Translations under genes and position numbers: made by a program | The notes under the pieces: model-generated | The model's database searches: none | The model's input: only the letters and a program-made list of their open reading frames with translations | Told to the model about the DNA's origin: nothing | Source of the DNA: Azoarcus sp031546845 | Lineage (GTDB): Bacteria; Pseudomonadota; Gammaproteobacteria; Burkholderiales; Rhodocyclaceae | Length of the DNA: 64,000 bases | Direction: 5' to 3' | NCBI GenBank assembly: GCA_031546845.1 | Contig: JAVBJT010000027.1 | Span: 1-64,000, forward strand | Shown here: positions 16,249 to 25,692 of the stretch, piece by piece | Layout: each line of letters begins with the position of its first letter | Numbering within the stretch: position 1 is the first letter of the stretch

Positions 16249-16986
16249 CTAGCTGTTCTTCGCTACACCGCCAGTTTCACCGTCGCGCCGGGCAACGACC
16301 GACAGGCGTTTGGCCGTGGCGTGTTTTTCCCGCCAGTTGGGCATGATCATGCGCATGCCCTGCACGCGTTTGATGCCTTGCAGAATGTAAGTGCCGCCAC
16401 ACACCGGCCACCAGCGATCACCGGCCTTGTCCATGAAGCGCCAGCGTTCGAGCCAGTGGCGGGTGGTCACCGCCGGCGCGTAACAGCCGAAACTGCCGGC
16501 CTGCGTTTCAAAGCTCAAAAGCGCCATCCAGTCCTTTACGCGCAACAGTGAAAGATACTGCCCCCGCCACGGATAGGCTCCGTTTCCGCGCGCGGCGAAG
16601 CGGCGCGCACCCCACAGACTGAAGGGGTTGAAGCCGGACAGGATGACGCTGCCTTCGGGCACGAGAACGCGTTCGACCTCGCGCAGCACCTGGTGCGGGC
16701 GCTGCGCGAACTCGAGCACATGCGGCAGCAACACAAGATCAAGACTGGCGGTGGCGAAGGGCAGTTCGCATTCGCGCGCGACCACGTCGATTTGCCCCGC
16801 GCCAGCGCAGGCAAAGCGATAGGGCATGCGGTTGGCACGCAGAAAATCGACTTCGGGCAATCCAATCTGAACGGCGTGATAGCCAAAAAGATCGGCCACC
16901 ATGAGGTCGAATTTGGCCTGCTCCCATTCGAGCAGGTAATGCCCTTGAGGCGTTTCCAACCAGTCGGACAGGCTGAGAATCGACAT
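16249..16986 (-). CDS. class I SAM-dependent methyltransferase upstream of rnhA
   Basis: The 245-residue protein is of the conserved methyltransferase family encoded next to rnhA/dnaQ in many proteobacteria. Visible features are LETPQGHYLLEWEQAKFD at the N-terminus, LPFATASLDLVLLPHVLEF (motif around the acidic loop), REVERVLVPEGSVILSGFNPFSLWG, and a C-terminal aromatic region. The substrate is unknown. The start at 16986 (MSILSLSDWL) was chosen over a longer frame because it matches the usual N-terminus. It is divergent from the second BamE-like lipoprotein gene. Confidence 0.9.
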   Translation of the reverse strand: MSILSLSDWLETPQGHYLLEWEQAKFDLMVADLFGYHAVQIGLPEVDFLRANRMPYRFACAGAGQIDVVARECELPFATASLDLVLLPHVLEFAQRPHQVLREVERVLVPEGSVILSGFNPFSLWGARRFAARGNGAYPWRGQYLSLLRVKDWMALLSFETQAGSFGCYAPAVTTRHWLERWRFMDKAGDRWWPVCGGTYILQGIKRVQGMRMIMPNWREKHATAKRLSVVARRDGETGGVAKNS

Positions 16987-17172
16987 GGGACGGGCAAGGC
17001 TCGACGACTTCGATAGCCTCATTATCGATCAAAACCGCGCCTGAATAAGCCACCGAAGCGAGATTTTCCACGCCGCGCCGAAACAGTTGCGGTGGGATAA
17101 GACGGAGCGGTTCCGCTGGCTATGTGTGTAAGGTATAGTCCGCGCGTGATAAGGGTTACTCCGAGGTGAAGC

Positions 17173-17808
17173 ATGGTGAACAACAGAATGAGCAAGGGTG
17201 AAGGCACCCCCTCCTTCTTCCGGCAAAGCATGAAACTGGGAGCCGCGGCGGCGGTTGCGCTGCTGGTTTTGAGCGGCTGTAAAACGCTGGAAACAAAGCC
17301 GGCCCCGGAATTGCTCCAAGGCTATACATGCTGCAATCTCCATTATGAAGGCGATTGGATCAGCGATTCCAATTACGCCAATTTGCCGATGATCCCCGCC
17401 GGCACGCCGGTCAAGGTCCTGTCCTACGGGAAGGAGCGCGCCCATGTGGATATGAACGGCAAACCGTTCCGCCTGGGCCACGACTACGGCCGCGAGCAAG
17501 AAAGCCTGGAGAAATGGGTGACGAAGCTCGTTGTGCCGGGCGACCCCCGCGTCCGGCTATCCACGTTCCCGAAGCAGACGCAGGATGCGATCAAAGCGGG
17601 CCGTCTGATGAAAGGCATGACCAAGGAACAGGTGCTGATGGCCGTGGGCTATCCGCTCACCAACGAAAACCGCTCGCTCGACGAGCCGGTATGGCGTTAC
17701 TGGTGGTCGAGCTTCGGCGAGTACCAGGTTGAATGGGATAAGCAGGGCCGCGTCAAGGATATTTCCGGCCACCCCGATACATTGCGTTTGATGATCCATA
17801 AGCCATGA
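17173..17808 (+). CDS. BamE-like lipoprotein, paralogue B
   Basis: The 211-residue lipoprotein closely resembles the product at 14275-14916. Signal and lipobox VLLVLSGC are followed by GYTCCNLHYEGDWISDSNYANLPM, DAIKAGRLMKGMTKEQVLMAVGYPL and SLDEPVWRYWW. The start at 17173 is supported by GAGGTG about 4 bases upstream. Its stop overlaps the start of the halogenase-like gene (ATGA), so it is probably the first gene of that transcript, an odd partner for a pigment cluster. The conserved CC pair immediately before NLHYEG is outside the lipobox and may matter for structure. Function unknown. Confidence 0.82.
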   Translation: MVNNRMSKGEGTPSFFRQSMKLGAAAAVALLVLSGCKTLETKPAPELLQGYTCCNLHYEGDWISDSNYANLPMIPAGTPVKVLSYGKERAHVDMNGKPFRLGHDYGREQESLEKWVTKLVVPGDPRVRLSTFPKQTQDAIKAGRLMKGMTKEQVLMAVGYPLTNENRSLDEPVWRYWWSSFGEYQVEWDKQGRVKDISGHPDTLRLMIHKP

Positions 17809-19178
17809 ACACCTCCACCCAATCGACTTTCTCGCGTCCCCCGGCCACCGAATTTCCCCTGTCGATCACCGAATCGCACTGCGACGTACTGGTCATCGGC
17901 GGCGGCCCCGCCGGCTCCACCGTGGCCGCCTTGCTCGCCGAGCGCGGGCACGCGGTGACGCTACTGGAAAAGGAGCGCCACCCGCGCTTCCACATCGGCG
18001 AATCCTTGCTGCCAGCCAATCTGCCCTTGTTCGAAAAGCTCGGCGTGGCCGATGAAATCCGCGCCATGGGCATCCGCAAGAACAGCGCCGAATTCATTTC
18101 GCCGCATCACGACAATTCGCAGGTTTTCAATTTCTCCGAAGGCTGGAACAGGGATCTGCCCTACGCCTACCAGATACGCCGCTCCGAATTCGACCTTGCA
18201 CTGATCCGCAATGCGGCGAAAAAGGGAAGCACGGTCATCGAAGGATGCCGGGTCAAGGAAGTCGAGTTCCTACCCGACGGCGCGACCGTCGAGGCGGAGC
18301 ACGACGACGGCCGGCGCGAACGCTGGCAGGCGCGCTTCGTCGTCGACGCCTCCGGGCGCGACACCTTCATCGCCAACCGCATGCACGCCAAGCACCGCAA
18401 CCCGAAACACAACAGTTCCGCGCTGTATGCCCACTTCGCTGGCGCCCAACGCCATTGCGGCGATGCCGAAGGCAACATCAGCATCTACTGGTTCGAGCAC
18501 GGCTGGTTCTGGTTCATCCCGTTGGCCGATGGCGCCACCAGCGTCGGCGCGGTCACGTGGCCGTATTACCTGAAGCAGCGCAACGGGCGCAGCAAGGAAA
18601 CTTTCTTGCTCGACACCATCGCGCAGTGCAAACCGCTGGCCGAACGCCTGGCGCAAGCCAAAATGGTTTCATCGGTGGAGGCCACGGGCAATTTTTCCTA
18701 CACCACCACGCACACCTACGGCCACAACTACATTTTGCTCGGCGACGCCTATGCGTTCATCGATCCGGTGTTCTCCTCCGGCGTCATGCTGGCGATGCAG
18801 GGCGCATTCTTCGGCGCCGACGCGGTCGATACCTGTCTGCGCCACCCCGAGCAGACACGCGCGGCCATGGCACGCTTCGACAAAGGCATGCGCCACGGCC
18901 CGCGTGAGTTCTCATGGTTCATCTACCGCATGACCGACCCGACCATGCGCGATCTTTTCATGGGGCCGCGCAACCCGCTGCGGGTCAAGGACGCGCTGAT
19001 CTCGCTGCTGGCCGGTGACATTTACGGCCGCACACCGATCTGGTTCTCGCTCACCATTTTCAAATGCATTTACTACATCGCCGCGGCACGCAACTGGCGC
19101 CGCACCCTGGCGGCCTGGCGGCGGCGCAAACAAAACATCCAACCGGTAGACGACGGCGAGATGGCAGCGAACGCATGA
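17805..19178 (+). CDS. FAD-dependent oxidoreductase of the tryptophan-halogenase-like family
   Basis: The 457-residue protein has an FAD-binding DVLVIGGGPAGSTVAALLAERG (about 27-48) and a second motif RFHIGESLLPANLPLFEKLG. GDAYAFIDPVFSSGVMLAMQGA is the third FAD region. These are typical of flavin halogenase-like proteins encoded in aryl-polyene and xanthomonadin clusters. The halogenase WxWxIP signature appears as FWFIPLADG, so actual halogenation is uncertain. The ATG overlaps the stop of the lipoprotein gene, and the stop overlaps the chorismatase start (ATGA). It probably tailors the aryl head of the pigment; the exact reaction is inferred. Confidence 0.85.
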   Translation: MNTSTQSTFSRPPATEFPLSITESHCDVLVIGGGPAGSTVAALLAERGHAVTLLEKERHPRFHIGESLLPANLPLFEKLGVADEIRAMGIRKNSAEFISPHHDNSQVFNFSEGWNRDLPYAYQIRRSEFDLALIRNAAKKGSTVIEGCRVKEVEFLPDGATVEAEHDDGRRERWQARFVVDASGRDTFIANRMHAKHRNPKHNSSALYAHFAGAQRHCGDAEGNISIYWFEHGWFWFIPLADGATSVGAVTWPYYLKQRNGRSKETFLLDTIAQCKPLAERLAQAKMVSSVEATGNFSYTTTHTYGHNYILLGDAYAFIDPVFSSGVMLAMQGAFFGADAVDTCLRHPEQTRAAMARFDKGMRHGPREFSWFIYRMTDPTMRDLFMGPRNPLRVKDALISLLAGDIYGRTPIWFSLTIFKCIYYIAAARNWRRTLAAWRRRKQNIQPVDDGEMAANA

Positions 19179-20212
19179 CGGCTGCGCTGGCGCTAAACCT
19201 TGCCTGGCCCCCACCGCCGGCATCGGAAGAAAAGGCAATACCCGATCCGCGCTTGCTGGGGGGGTTGATTTTCGGCCTGCCGGCAGTGGCCGGCAACGAT
19301 TCGGGAGTGCAGCGGGTGGCGATGCCGCCGCTCGACCCGGCACAGCCCTCGGGCATGGCTTGGCTGAGCGGCGACAAGGTGCGCGCGGGACATCACGGCA
19401 CGCTCGCTTACCGCCATACGGATGCATGGCTGTTCGGCGTTTTAACCCTCGACGAAGCCGATTTCGCTGCGCAGGGCGAAACCACGGCGCTGCAAAACAC
19501 CGCTGAAACGGCTTACCGCACTGTTTTCGAAGCACTCGATACGCTCGGCTATCCCGGCTTGCTGCGGATATGGGCTTACCTGCCGAGAATCAACGCCATC
19601 GAGGGCGGCACCGAACGCTACCGCCAATTCAACGCCGGCCGCCAGAAAGGCTTTGCCGCCGCCGGCCGCGCGCTCGACCGCGACATGCCGGCCGCTTGTG
19701 TGCTCGGTACCGCCTACGGCCCGCTGACGCTTGCCTTTCTCGCCGGCCGCCAACGCCCGCAAGGGGTGGAAAATCCGCGCCAGATCAGCGCCTGGCGCTA
19801 CCCGAAGGAATACGGCGCGCGCAGCCCGCTGTTTTCCCGCGCGGCCTTCGCGCGCTGCGGCCACGCCAACGACGACGGTATCCTGCTGTTCATCTCCGGC
19901 ACCGCCAGCATCGTCGGCCACGCCACCCGCCATATCGGCGATGTGGCCGCGCAAACGCGCGAAACCCTGGCGAATATCGACGCGGTACTCGATGAAGCGG
20001 GGAAAATGGCCGGCGTGCGTTTTCGCGCCGAAACCCTCGCCTACATTGCCTACGTGCGCCACCGCTCGGACCTGCCGACGGTGCGCGACATCGTGCGTGC
20101 CCACCTTGGCGACAGCGCCCACGTAACTTATGTGCAGGCGGATGTCTGCCGAGCCGACCTGCTTGTAGAAATCGAAGCAAGCGGCGGCCATTCGATCGAG
20201 ATCGGCCCATGA
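19175..20212 (+). CDS. chorismatase (FkbO/Hyg5/XanB2-like hydroxybenzoate-forming enzyme)
   Basis: The 345-residue protein belongs to the family that converts chorismate to hydroxybenzoates or dihydroxycyclohexadiene acids. Landmarks are LLRIWAYLPRINA, YRQFNAGRQKGFA, the central ISGTASIVGHATRHIGDVAAQT, and the C-terminal VCRADLLVEIEASG with a conserved acidic residue. In xanthomonads the relative XanB2 makes 3- and 4-hydroxybenzoate, the former as the pigment starter. Its place between a halogenase-like protein and an OmpV-like protein supports a starter-unit role here. Both ends overlap neighbouring genes by 4 bases. Product identity is inference. Confidence 0.82.
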   Translation: MTAALALNLAWPPPPASEEKAIPDPRLLGGLIFGLPAVAGNDSGVQRVAMPPLDPAQPSGMAWLSGDKVRAGHHGTLAYRHTDAWLFGVLTLDEADFAAQGETTALQNTAETAYRTVFEALDTLGYPGLLRIWAYLPRINAIEGGTERYRQFNAGRQKGFAAAGRALDRDMPAACVLGTAYGPLTLAFLAGRQRPQGVENPRQISAWRYPKEYGARSPLFSRAAFARCGHANDDGILLFISGTASIVGHATRHIGDVAAQTRETLANIDAVLDEAGKMAGVRFRAETLAYIAYVRHRSDLPTVRDIVRAHLGDSAHVTYVQADVCRADLLVEIEASGGHSIEIGP

Positions 20213-21045
20213 TCCGCCGTTTCGCCACCGTCATGGCGGCTGCCATGCTCAGCACCATCCTCACCGTCGCGCACGCGACAGAAAAGCCGTTGTGGGAAGT
20301 CGGCGCCGGCATCGGCGTTGTTTCCTTTTCCGACTATCGCGGCTCGGACGAGCAAAGCGTCCATGCCTTTCCTGTGCCCTATTTCGTTTACCGCGGTGAA
20401 TTCCTCAAGGCCGACCGCGACGGTGTGCGCGGCGTGTTCTTCGAGAATGAAAACGTCGAGCTGAACCTCAGTCTGGCGGCATCGATTCCCGTCAATAGCG
20501 ACAACAACGATGCCCGCCGTGGCATGCCGGACATCAAACCGACGATCGAGTTCGGCCCCTCGCTGGATCTCACCCTATGGCGCTCGCACGATCGCCGCGC
20601 CAAATTCGATCTGCGCCTGCCAATACGCGCCGCCTACACCGTCGTCGGGCCAATGCGGCCTGTCGGCGTGGTGTTTACCCCGTTCTTCAACGTCGACGTT
20701 GAAGACCCCTTCGGCCATACCGGTTGGAACCTCGGCACTCTCGTCGGCCCGATTTTCGGCAACCGCCGCCAGCACGACTATTTCTACAGCGTCGATCCCC
20801 GCTACGCCACGCCCGAACGCCAAGCCTACAAAGCATCGGGGGGTTACGGCGGCACGCAGTTCATCGCCGCGCTGTCCAAGCGTTTCGAACGCTACTGGGT
20901 CGGCTCCTTCGTCCGCTACGACACCTTACGCGGCGCCGTCTTCAATGACAGCCCGCTGGTGCGCAGCGACCATGCCTGGGCCGCCGGCGTCGCCATATCC
21001 TGGATCATCGGCGAATCGTCCGAGCGCGTCCAGGACGACCGCTGA
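20209..21045 (+). CDS. MipA/OmpV family outer-membrane protein
   Basis: The 278-residue protein has a signal peptide (ATVMAAAMLSTILTVAHA) and a beta-barrel body with alternating aromatic strands. It starts WEVGAGIGVVSFSDYRGSDEQ and PYFVYRGEFLKADRDGVRG, the family signature, and ends in VAISWIIGESS. The start overlaps the chorismatase stop by 4 bases, so it belongs to the same transcript. Within a pigment cluster it could serve in outer-membrane placement of the product, which is inference; MipA/OmpV proteins also have scaffold roles elsewhere. Confidence 0.85.
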   Translation: MIRRFATVMAAAMLSTILTVAHATEKPLWEVGAGIGVVSFSDYRGSDEQSVHAFPVPYFVYRGEFLKADRDGVRGVFFENENVELNLSLAASIPVNSDNNDARRGMPDIKPTIEFGPSLDLTLWRSHDRRAKFDLRLPIRAAYTVVGPMRPVGVVFTPFFNVDVEDPFGHTGWNLGTLVGPIFGNRRQHDYFYSVDPRYATPERQAYKASGGYGGTQFIAALSKRFERYWVGSFVRYDTLRGAVFNDSPLVRSDHAWAAGVAISWIIGESSERVQDDR

Positions 21046-21089
21046 CCCCCGCGCGCACTTTCACTCTCTCCACCAAGCCCGCCCTTATC

Positions 21090-21851
21090 ATGGCACGCCA
21101 GTTCCCCCGGATTTATGCTGGTTTCTGCCTTTACGCGGGACTTGGCAGCCTAGGCCTGTTATGCCTCGCCTGGCTGCCTTTCGCCATCGTGCTGTACGCG
21201 ATCCTGCCCGCGCAAATCGGCCGCCCGCTTGGCCGGCGCGCCATCACTGTCATCTTCCGTATCTATCTCACATTGCTATCCTTGCTCGGCGCCTGCCGCT
21301 TCGATCTGTCCGAGCTGGATGCGCTGCGCGACGCCGGCCCCTTGATATTGGCGCCCAATCACCCCTGTCTGCTCGACGCCGTCATGGTCATCTCACGCCT
21401 GCCCAACGTCGCCTGTGTGATGAAAGCAGCGCTGATGAAAAACCTTTTTCTCGGCGCCGGCGCCCGCCTGGCACGCTACATTCCCAACGCCCAGCCGCTG
21501 TCGATGGTGACGGCAGCGTGCGACGACCTCAAGCGCGGCAACCAACTGCTACTCTTTCCCGAAGGCACGCGCACCGCGCACCAACCGCTCAGCCCCCTGC
21601 TGCCCAGCGTGGCGCTGATCTCGCGCCGCGCGCGAGTGCCCGTACAAACCTTGATTATCGAAACCGATTCCGCCTACCTGACTAAAGGCTGGCCGCTGTT
21701 CCGCTGCCCGCCCATGCCGATCCGTTACCGCGTCCGTCTTGGCCGAAAGTTCGAACCAGCAAAGAACACCGCCGGTTTCATCGCCGAGCTCGAAGCCTAT
21801 TTCACCGCCGAGCTGGCCCGCGCCGAATGGACGCCGCCGCCCCTGTCATGA
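21090..21851 (+). CDS. PlsC-type 1-acylglycerol-3-phosphate acyltransferase-like protein
   Basis: The 253-residue membrane-bound acyltransferase has N-terminal helices (about 15-40 and 52-70). The catalytic NHPCLLD (His-x4-Asp, about residues 91-97) and LLFPEGTRTAH block follow. In aryl-polyene clusters such enzymes probably attach the polyenoic acid to a lipid or sugar carrier. Its stop overlaps the glycosyltransferase start (ATGA at 21848). The family assignment is firm; the pigment substrate is inferred from neighbours. Confidence 0.88.
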   Translation: MARQFPRIYAGFCLYAGLGSLGLLCLAWLPFAIVLYAILPAQIGRPLGRRAITVIFRIYLTLLSLLGACRFDLSELDALRDAGPLILAPNHPCLLDAVMVISRLPNVACVMKAALMKNLFLGAGARLARYIPNAQPLSMVTAACDDLKRGNQLLLFPEGTRTAHQPLSPLLPSVALISRRARVPVQTLIIETDSAYLTKGWPLFRCPPMPIRYRVRLGRKFEPAKNTAGFIAELEAYFTAELARAEWTPPPLS

Positions 21852-22624
21852 CCCTTCCGCCTTCCTCCACCTCAGCCTCGACCACACATTTGGTGCTGAT
21901 TCCCAGCTATAACCCCGGCGCCAAGGTTCTCGACACTGTTGCCGCCGCCCGCGCCCAATGGAACCCCGTGTGGGTCGTGGTCGACGGCAGTACCGACGGC
22001 AGCGCGGAACAACTGCGCGATCTGGCCGCGCGCGACAACGGCCTGTGCGTCTCCGTGCTGGCGAAAAACGGCGGCAAGGGCGCGGCGGTACTGCACGGCC
22101 TGGACGAAGCGGCGCAGGCCGGCTTCACGCATGTACTGACGATGGATTCTGACGGTCAACACCCCGCCGCGTTGATTCAGCGCTTCATGGCCGAATCCGC
22201 CGCCCACCCGCAAGCGATGATCCTCGGCCGCCCGGTGTTCGACGCCAGCGCGCCGCTCCTGCGCGTGCGCGGGCGCAAGGTATCGAACGCCTGGGCCAAT
22301 CTGGAAACGCTGTGGGCTGGCATTGGCGACTCACTGTACGGTTTTCGCGTCTATCCAATCGCGCCACTACGCGCGGTGATGCGCGCTCAGCGCTGGATGC
22401 GCCGCTTCGACTTCGACCCCGAAGCCGCCGTGCGGCTGGCTTGGCGCGGCGTGCCGCCAATCAATCTCGACGCCCCGGTAAAGTACTTCCGCGCCGACGA
22501 GGGCGGCGTTTCCCACTTCCGCTATTGGCGCGACAACACGCTGCTCACCTGGATGCATAGCCGATTGTTCTTCGGTTTTTTGCTGCGCCTGCCGCTACTG
22601 GCATGGCGCCGGCTGCGGGCTTGA
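21848..22624 (+). CDS. family 2 glycosyltransferase
   Basis: The 258-residue cytoplasmic glycosyltransferase of the GT-A fold has HLVLIPSYNPGAKVLDT at the N-terminus, VVVDGSTDGSAEQ, and GKGAAVLHGL. The metal-binding LTMDSDGQHP contains the DxD-type site (about residue 100). A basic/aromatic C-terminal helix suggests membrane association. It is the last gene of the plus-strand arm of the pigment cluster, translationally coupled to the acyltransferase. It probably adds a sugar to the pigment or its lipid anchor, by analogy with xanthomonadin clusters. Confidence 0.87.
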   Translation: MTLPPSSTSASTTHLVLIPSYNPGAKVLDTVAAARAQWNPVWVVVDGSTDGSAEQLRDLAARDNGLCVSVLAKNGGKGAAVLHGLDEAAQAGFTHVLTMDSDGQHPAALIQRFMAESAAHPQAMILGRPVFDASAPLLRVRGRKVSNAWANLETLWAGIGDSLYGFRVYPIAPLRAVMRAQRWMRRFDFDPEAAVRLAWRGVPPINLDAPVKYFRADEGGVSHFRYWRDNTLLTWMHSRLFFGFLLRLPLLAWRRLRA

Positions 22625-22625
22625 A

Positions 22626-24317
22626 TCAATCCGGCGCGGGTGCAATACACAGGCGGTTCCGCCCAGCGGCTTTGGCTGCGTAAAGCGCCTCGTCGGCACA
22701 GCGAAGGATGTTTTCCATCGACTCACCGGCAGAAGCCAAATAGGCACCGACGCTGACAGTGACGCTGCTGCCATTGGGAAGCCAGACTTTGGCCTCGACA
22801 CTGGTACGAATGCGTTCCCCCAGCCCAGGCAGCGTATCGGCATCGCAGGGCGACAGCAGAACGAGGAACTCGTCGCCACCCCAACGAGCCGCGCTATCGT
22901 AGGGGCGCAGATTGCGTTGCAGCAGCGCCACCACATCCAGCAGCGCCTGATCGCCAGCGGCATGGCCGAAGCGGTCGTTGATGCCCTTGAACATATCGAT
23001 GTCGACCCACAACAAGCCAAATTGGCCGCCTTCGCGCTCAATGCGGTTGATTGCGCGCTCGATCCGCTCGTGCATGCCGCGGCGGTTGAGCAGCTTGGTG
23101 AGCGGATCGAGGCAAGCGAGCTGGTTGAGTTCTTCGGTACGTTCCCGCACCTTGGTTTCGAGGGTCTGGGTGGTGGCACGGATGGCCGCAGCCATGGTGC
23201 CGAAATGGGCAATGAGACGACGGATTTCGCCATGCCCGGCAGGCAAGGAATAGCCGGAAAAATCGCTGTCGCGCACCCGTATCATGGCTTTTTCCAAGGC
23301 ACCCAAAGGCGTAATCACAAGGCGGCCGAGCACCACATGGAACAGCGCCAGCGCCGCCAACAGCGTGGCGAGAAATGCGAACGCAATACCGCTGAAGCCG
23401 CGCAGCGGCATGAGCGCCTTCAAATCGAGCAAAGTCAGCTCGTACCATTCTATTTCCGGCATATACACAACACCGGCAAGATAGCGCTTGCCGGCGATAT
23501 GGACGAAATGGCTAGCGACGCGCTTATCGTCGCCATTGGCGAGTTCCCGCATCGAACGCTTCAAGGCATCGCGTTCGGCCGGCCGCTCCAGCAGTGAATC
23601 CAGCGTTTCTCGCTCCTCGGCGGGTTTGATGCGGGTGAGGTCGATATAGCGAGATTCATGTGCGAACTGGACCGCGCCATCGCCCCTCAGAAACAGGGAA
23701 AGAACGCCCAGCTGATCGGAATCGACCACGTTGCGGACAAAAACATCAAGGTTGAGGCCAGTGCCGGCAATGCCGAGAACACGATCGCCATCGCGGATCA
23801 GCACATCGACCCACAGCCTGGTAACACCTAGATGCCGGTCTGGATTAACGTTGATATGGGTATCGGTCTTCGCGTCGGCGAGCGCGTAAAACCAGCGATC
23901 CGCCGGCTCCTCCGGGCTCAGGTGGTAGCGTAACTGACGCCCGGCGAATTCATTATCGGCGTTGTTGAAGTAGTAAGCGCCGGAATCGAGCAGCGCGACA
24001 AAATAGTTACCGCCCTCGAAAGCGGAGCGGAAACTTTCCATTTCGGCGATGGCGCCGCGCGCCAATGTTTCATCACCGGAATTACGCGCCCACTGCTTGA
24101 TTTGCGGCGAATTCGCCAATTGGCGGGCCAGCGCGATTTCGCGCATCAACGGCTGCAGCAGGCGCGATTTGTCGTAGAGCGCCTGTTTTTCGACCAAGCG
24201 CATCCCCCACTGCTCGATGACACCCTCGGTGATATGGCGAAAAACCAGCCATGTCATCACCGAGGACGCGACCATCAACGCCGCGGTCAGAATCAGGAAG
24301 CGGGCCTTGAGATTCAC
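22626..24317 (-). CDS. membrane diguanylate cyclase with periplasmic sensor
   Basis: Makes cyclic di-GMP. The 563-residue protein has an N-terminal helix (about 5-25), a periplasmic Cache-like sensor (about 35-305), a second helix (about 310-332) and a HAMP linker. The C-terminal GGDEF domain has DPLTKLLNRRGMHERIERA and the intact active site RWGGDEFLVLL. An RPYD inhibitory site five residues upstream predicts product feedback. It ends 2 bases from the convergent glycosyltransferase stop. Whether its c-di-GMP controls the adjacent pigment genes is unknown. Confidence 0.93.
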   Translation of the reverse strand: MNLKARFLILTAALMVASSVMTWLVFRHITEGVIEQWGMRLVEKQALYDKSRLLQPLMREIALARQLANSPQIKQWARNSGDETLARGAIAEMESFRSAFEGGNYFVALLDSGAYYFNNADNEFAGRQLRYHLSPEEPADRWFYALADAKTDTHINVNPDRHLGVTRLWVDVLIRDGDRVLGIAGTGLNLDVFVRNVVDSDQLGVLSLFLRGDGAVQFAHESRYIDLTRIKPAEERETLDSLLERPAERDALKRSMRELANGDDKRVASHFVHIAGKRYLAGVVYMPEIEWYELTLLDLKALMPLRGFSGIAFAFLATLLAALALFHVVLGRLVITPLGALEKAMIRVRDSDFSGYSLPAGHGEIRRLIAHFGTMAAAIRATTQTLETKVRERTEELNQLACLDPLTKLLNRRGMHERIERAINRIEREGGQFGLLWVDIDMFKGINDRFGHAAGDQALLDVVALLQRNLRPYDSAARWGGDEFLVLLSPCDADTLPGLGERIRTSVEAKVWLPNGSSVTVSVGAYLASAGESMENILRCADEALYAAKAAGRNRLCIAPAPD

Positions 24318-24380
24318 CGGAAAATGCGAACATACCGAAAACGCCTCGATACATTCACGATAGCACGCTGCAGCGCCGCG

Positions 24381-25679
24381 CTATTCGCGTACCGCGTTGG
24401 GAAGCGCATGACCGATTTTCGGCAGCCAGCGACGCAGGCAAGGCGCGGTGACAATCGTGCTGACGATGGCCATGATGACCAGCATGGTGAACATTTCGCG
24501 TGAAATCACCCCCAGGTCATAACCGACGTTGATGACAATCAACTCCATCAACGCACGGGTGTTCATCATGATCCCGAGCAGACTGGCCTCGTGGCGCGCC
24601 AAACCGCAGCGGCGCGCGGCGAAATACGAGCCGCCAAACTTGCCGACCGTGGCAAGCAGGATAACCAACGCGCACCACCCCCAGGCAGCAAACGAATTGA
24701 GACTGCCGATATCGGTACGCAATCCTGTGTAGGTGAAAAAGATCGGCAGAAAGAACACCATGACGAAGTGGCCGACACGGGTATTCCAGGCTTCGCGCAA
24801 GCCGTGTTCATCATGCAGGATCACGCCCATCATAAAACCGCCGAAAATGGCGAAAATGCCGAGCTGATAGGTCGTCATACCGGCAAGGAACACCAACGCC
24901 AGCACCGCGCCCATTAGATTGGGCGAAAAACGCCCGCGGCCCGGCTGGGAACGCTGCACCACGCGCTTGGCCAATGGCCGCAACACGAACCAACTGAAGG
25001 CAAAAAAGGCGAATACCAGCACCACCTTGATGGCGAAAGCGAGCGGCTCGAAATGCGACACCGCCAGCGTCGACACCAGCGCTAACAGCAACCAGCCGAT
25101 GACATCGTTGATCGCCGCCGCGCTGATGGCGATAACGCCAATGGCGGTACGAGTGAGCTGAAACTCGATCATGATGCGGCCGAGAATCGGCAGCGCAGTA
25201 ATCGAAAACGCGGTGGCAATGAATAGCCCCGCCGCCATCGGCTCCACGCCGGGCGGCGCCAGCAGCGGCGCGGTGAATACGCCAAGGCCAAGGCCGAGGG
25301 CGAAAGGCAGCGCCAAACCGGCGCTCGCCACCCACAGCACGGTACGGCGGTGCTTGCGCTCGGTGAGATGGCCGAAATCGAATTCCAGGCCGATCTGGAA
25401 CATCAGCAACAGCAAACCGATCTGCGACAGAATCTGCATCGGCTCGGGAGGCGCGCTGTGGAATATGAGATTGGATAAGCCCGGCATCAACCAGCCGAAC
25501 AACGAGGGTCCGAGCAAGATGCCGGTAATGATTTCACCCACCGCCGGCGACTGCCCCATGCGCGCGGAAATGGCTCCGCCAGCACGGGCGGCGAGAATGA
25601 TGACCGCCAATTGCAGCAAGGTGAAAAACAGCAGTGCTTCGCTACGATGAACGCCCGCTGCGGGCAACACGTCGGTCAT
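24381..25679 (-). CDS. cation:proton antiporter (CPA2 / Kef type)
   Basis: The 432-residue integral membrane protein has about 12 helices. Conserved stretches are RMGQSPAVGEIITGILLGPSLFGW, QIGLLLLMFQIGLEFD, FSITALPILGRIM, SAAAINDVIGWLLLA (the Asn-Asp of CPA2 transporters) and NTRALMELIVINVGYDLGVIS. There is no C-terminal TrkA domain. The start at 25679 (MTDVLPAAG) was chosen because the upstream extension lacks hydrophobic features. It lies between the two arms of the pigment cluster, 13 bases after the ketoreductase stop, so it may be cotranscribed with the minus arm. The ion it carries is not evident. Confidence 0.9.
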   Translation of the reverse strand: MTDVLPAAGVHRSEALLFFTLLQLAVIILAARAGGAISARMGQSPAVGEIITGILLGPSLFGWLMPGLSNLIFHSAPPEPMQILSQIGLLLLMFQIGLEFDFGHLTERKHRRTVLWVASAGLALPFALGLGLGVFTAPLLAPPGVEPMAAGLFIATAFSITALPILGRIMIEFQLTRTAIGVIAISAAAINDVIGWLLLALVSTLAVSHFEPLAFAIKVVLVFAFFAFSWFVLRPLAKRVVQRSQPGRGRFSPNLMGAVLALVFLAGMTTYQLGIFAIFGGFMMGVILHDEHGLREAWNTRVGHFVMVFFLPIFFTYTGLRTDIGSLNSFAAWGWCALVILLATVGKFGGSYFAARRCGLARHEASLLGIMMNTRALMELIVINVGYDLGVISREMFTMLVIMAIVSTIVTAPCLRRWLPKIGHALPNAVRE

Positions 25680-25692
25680 TGCAAAAACCCTT

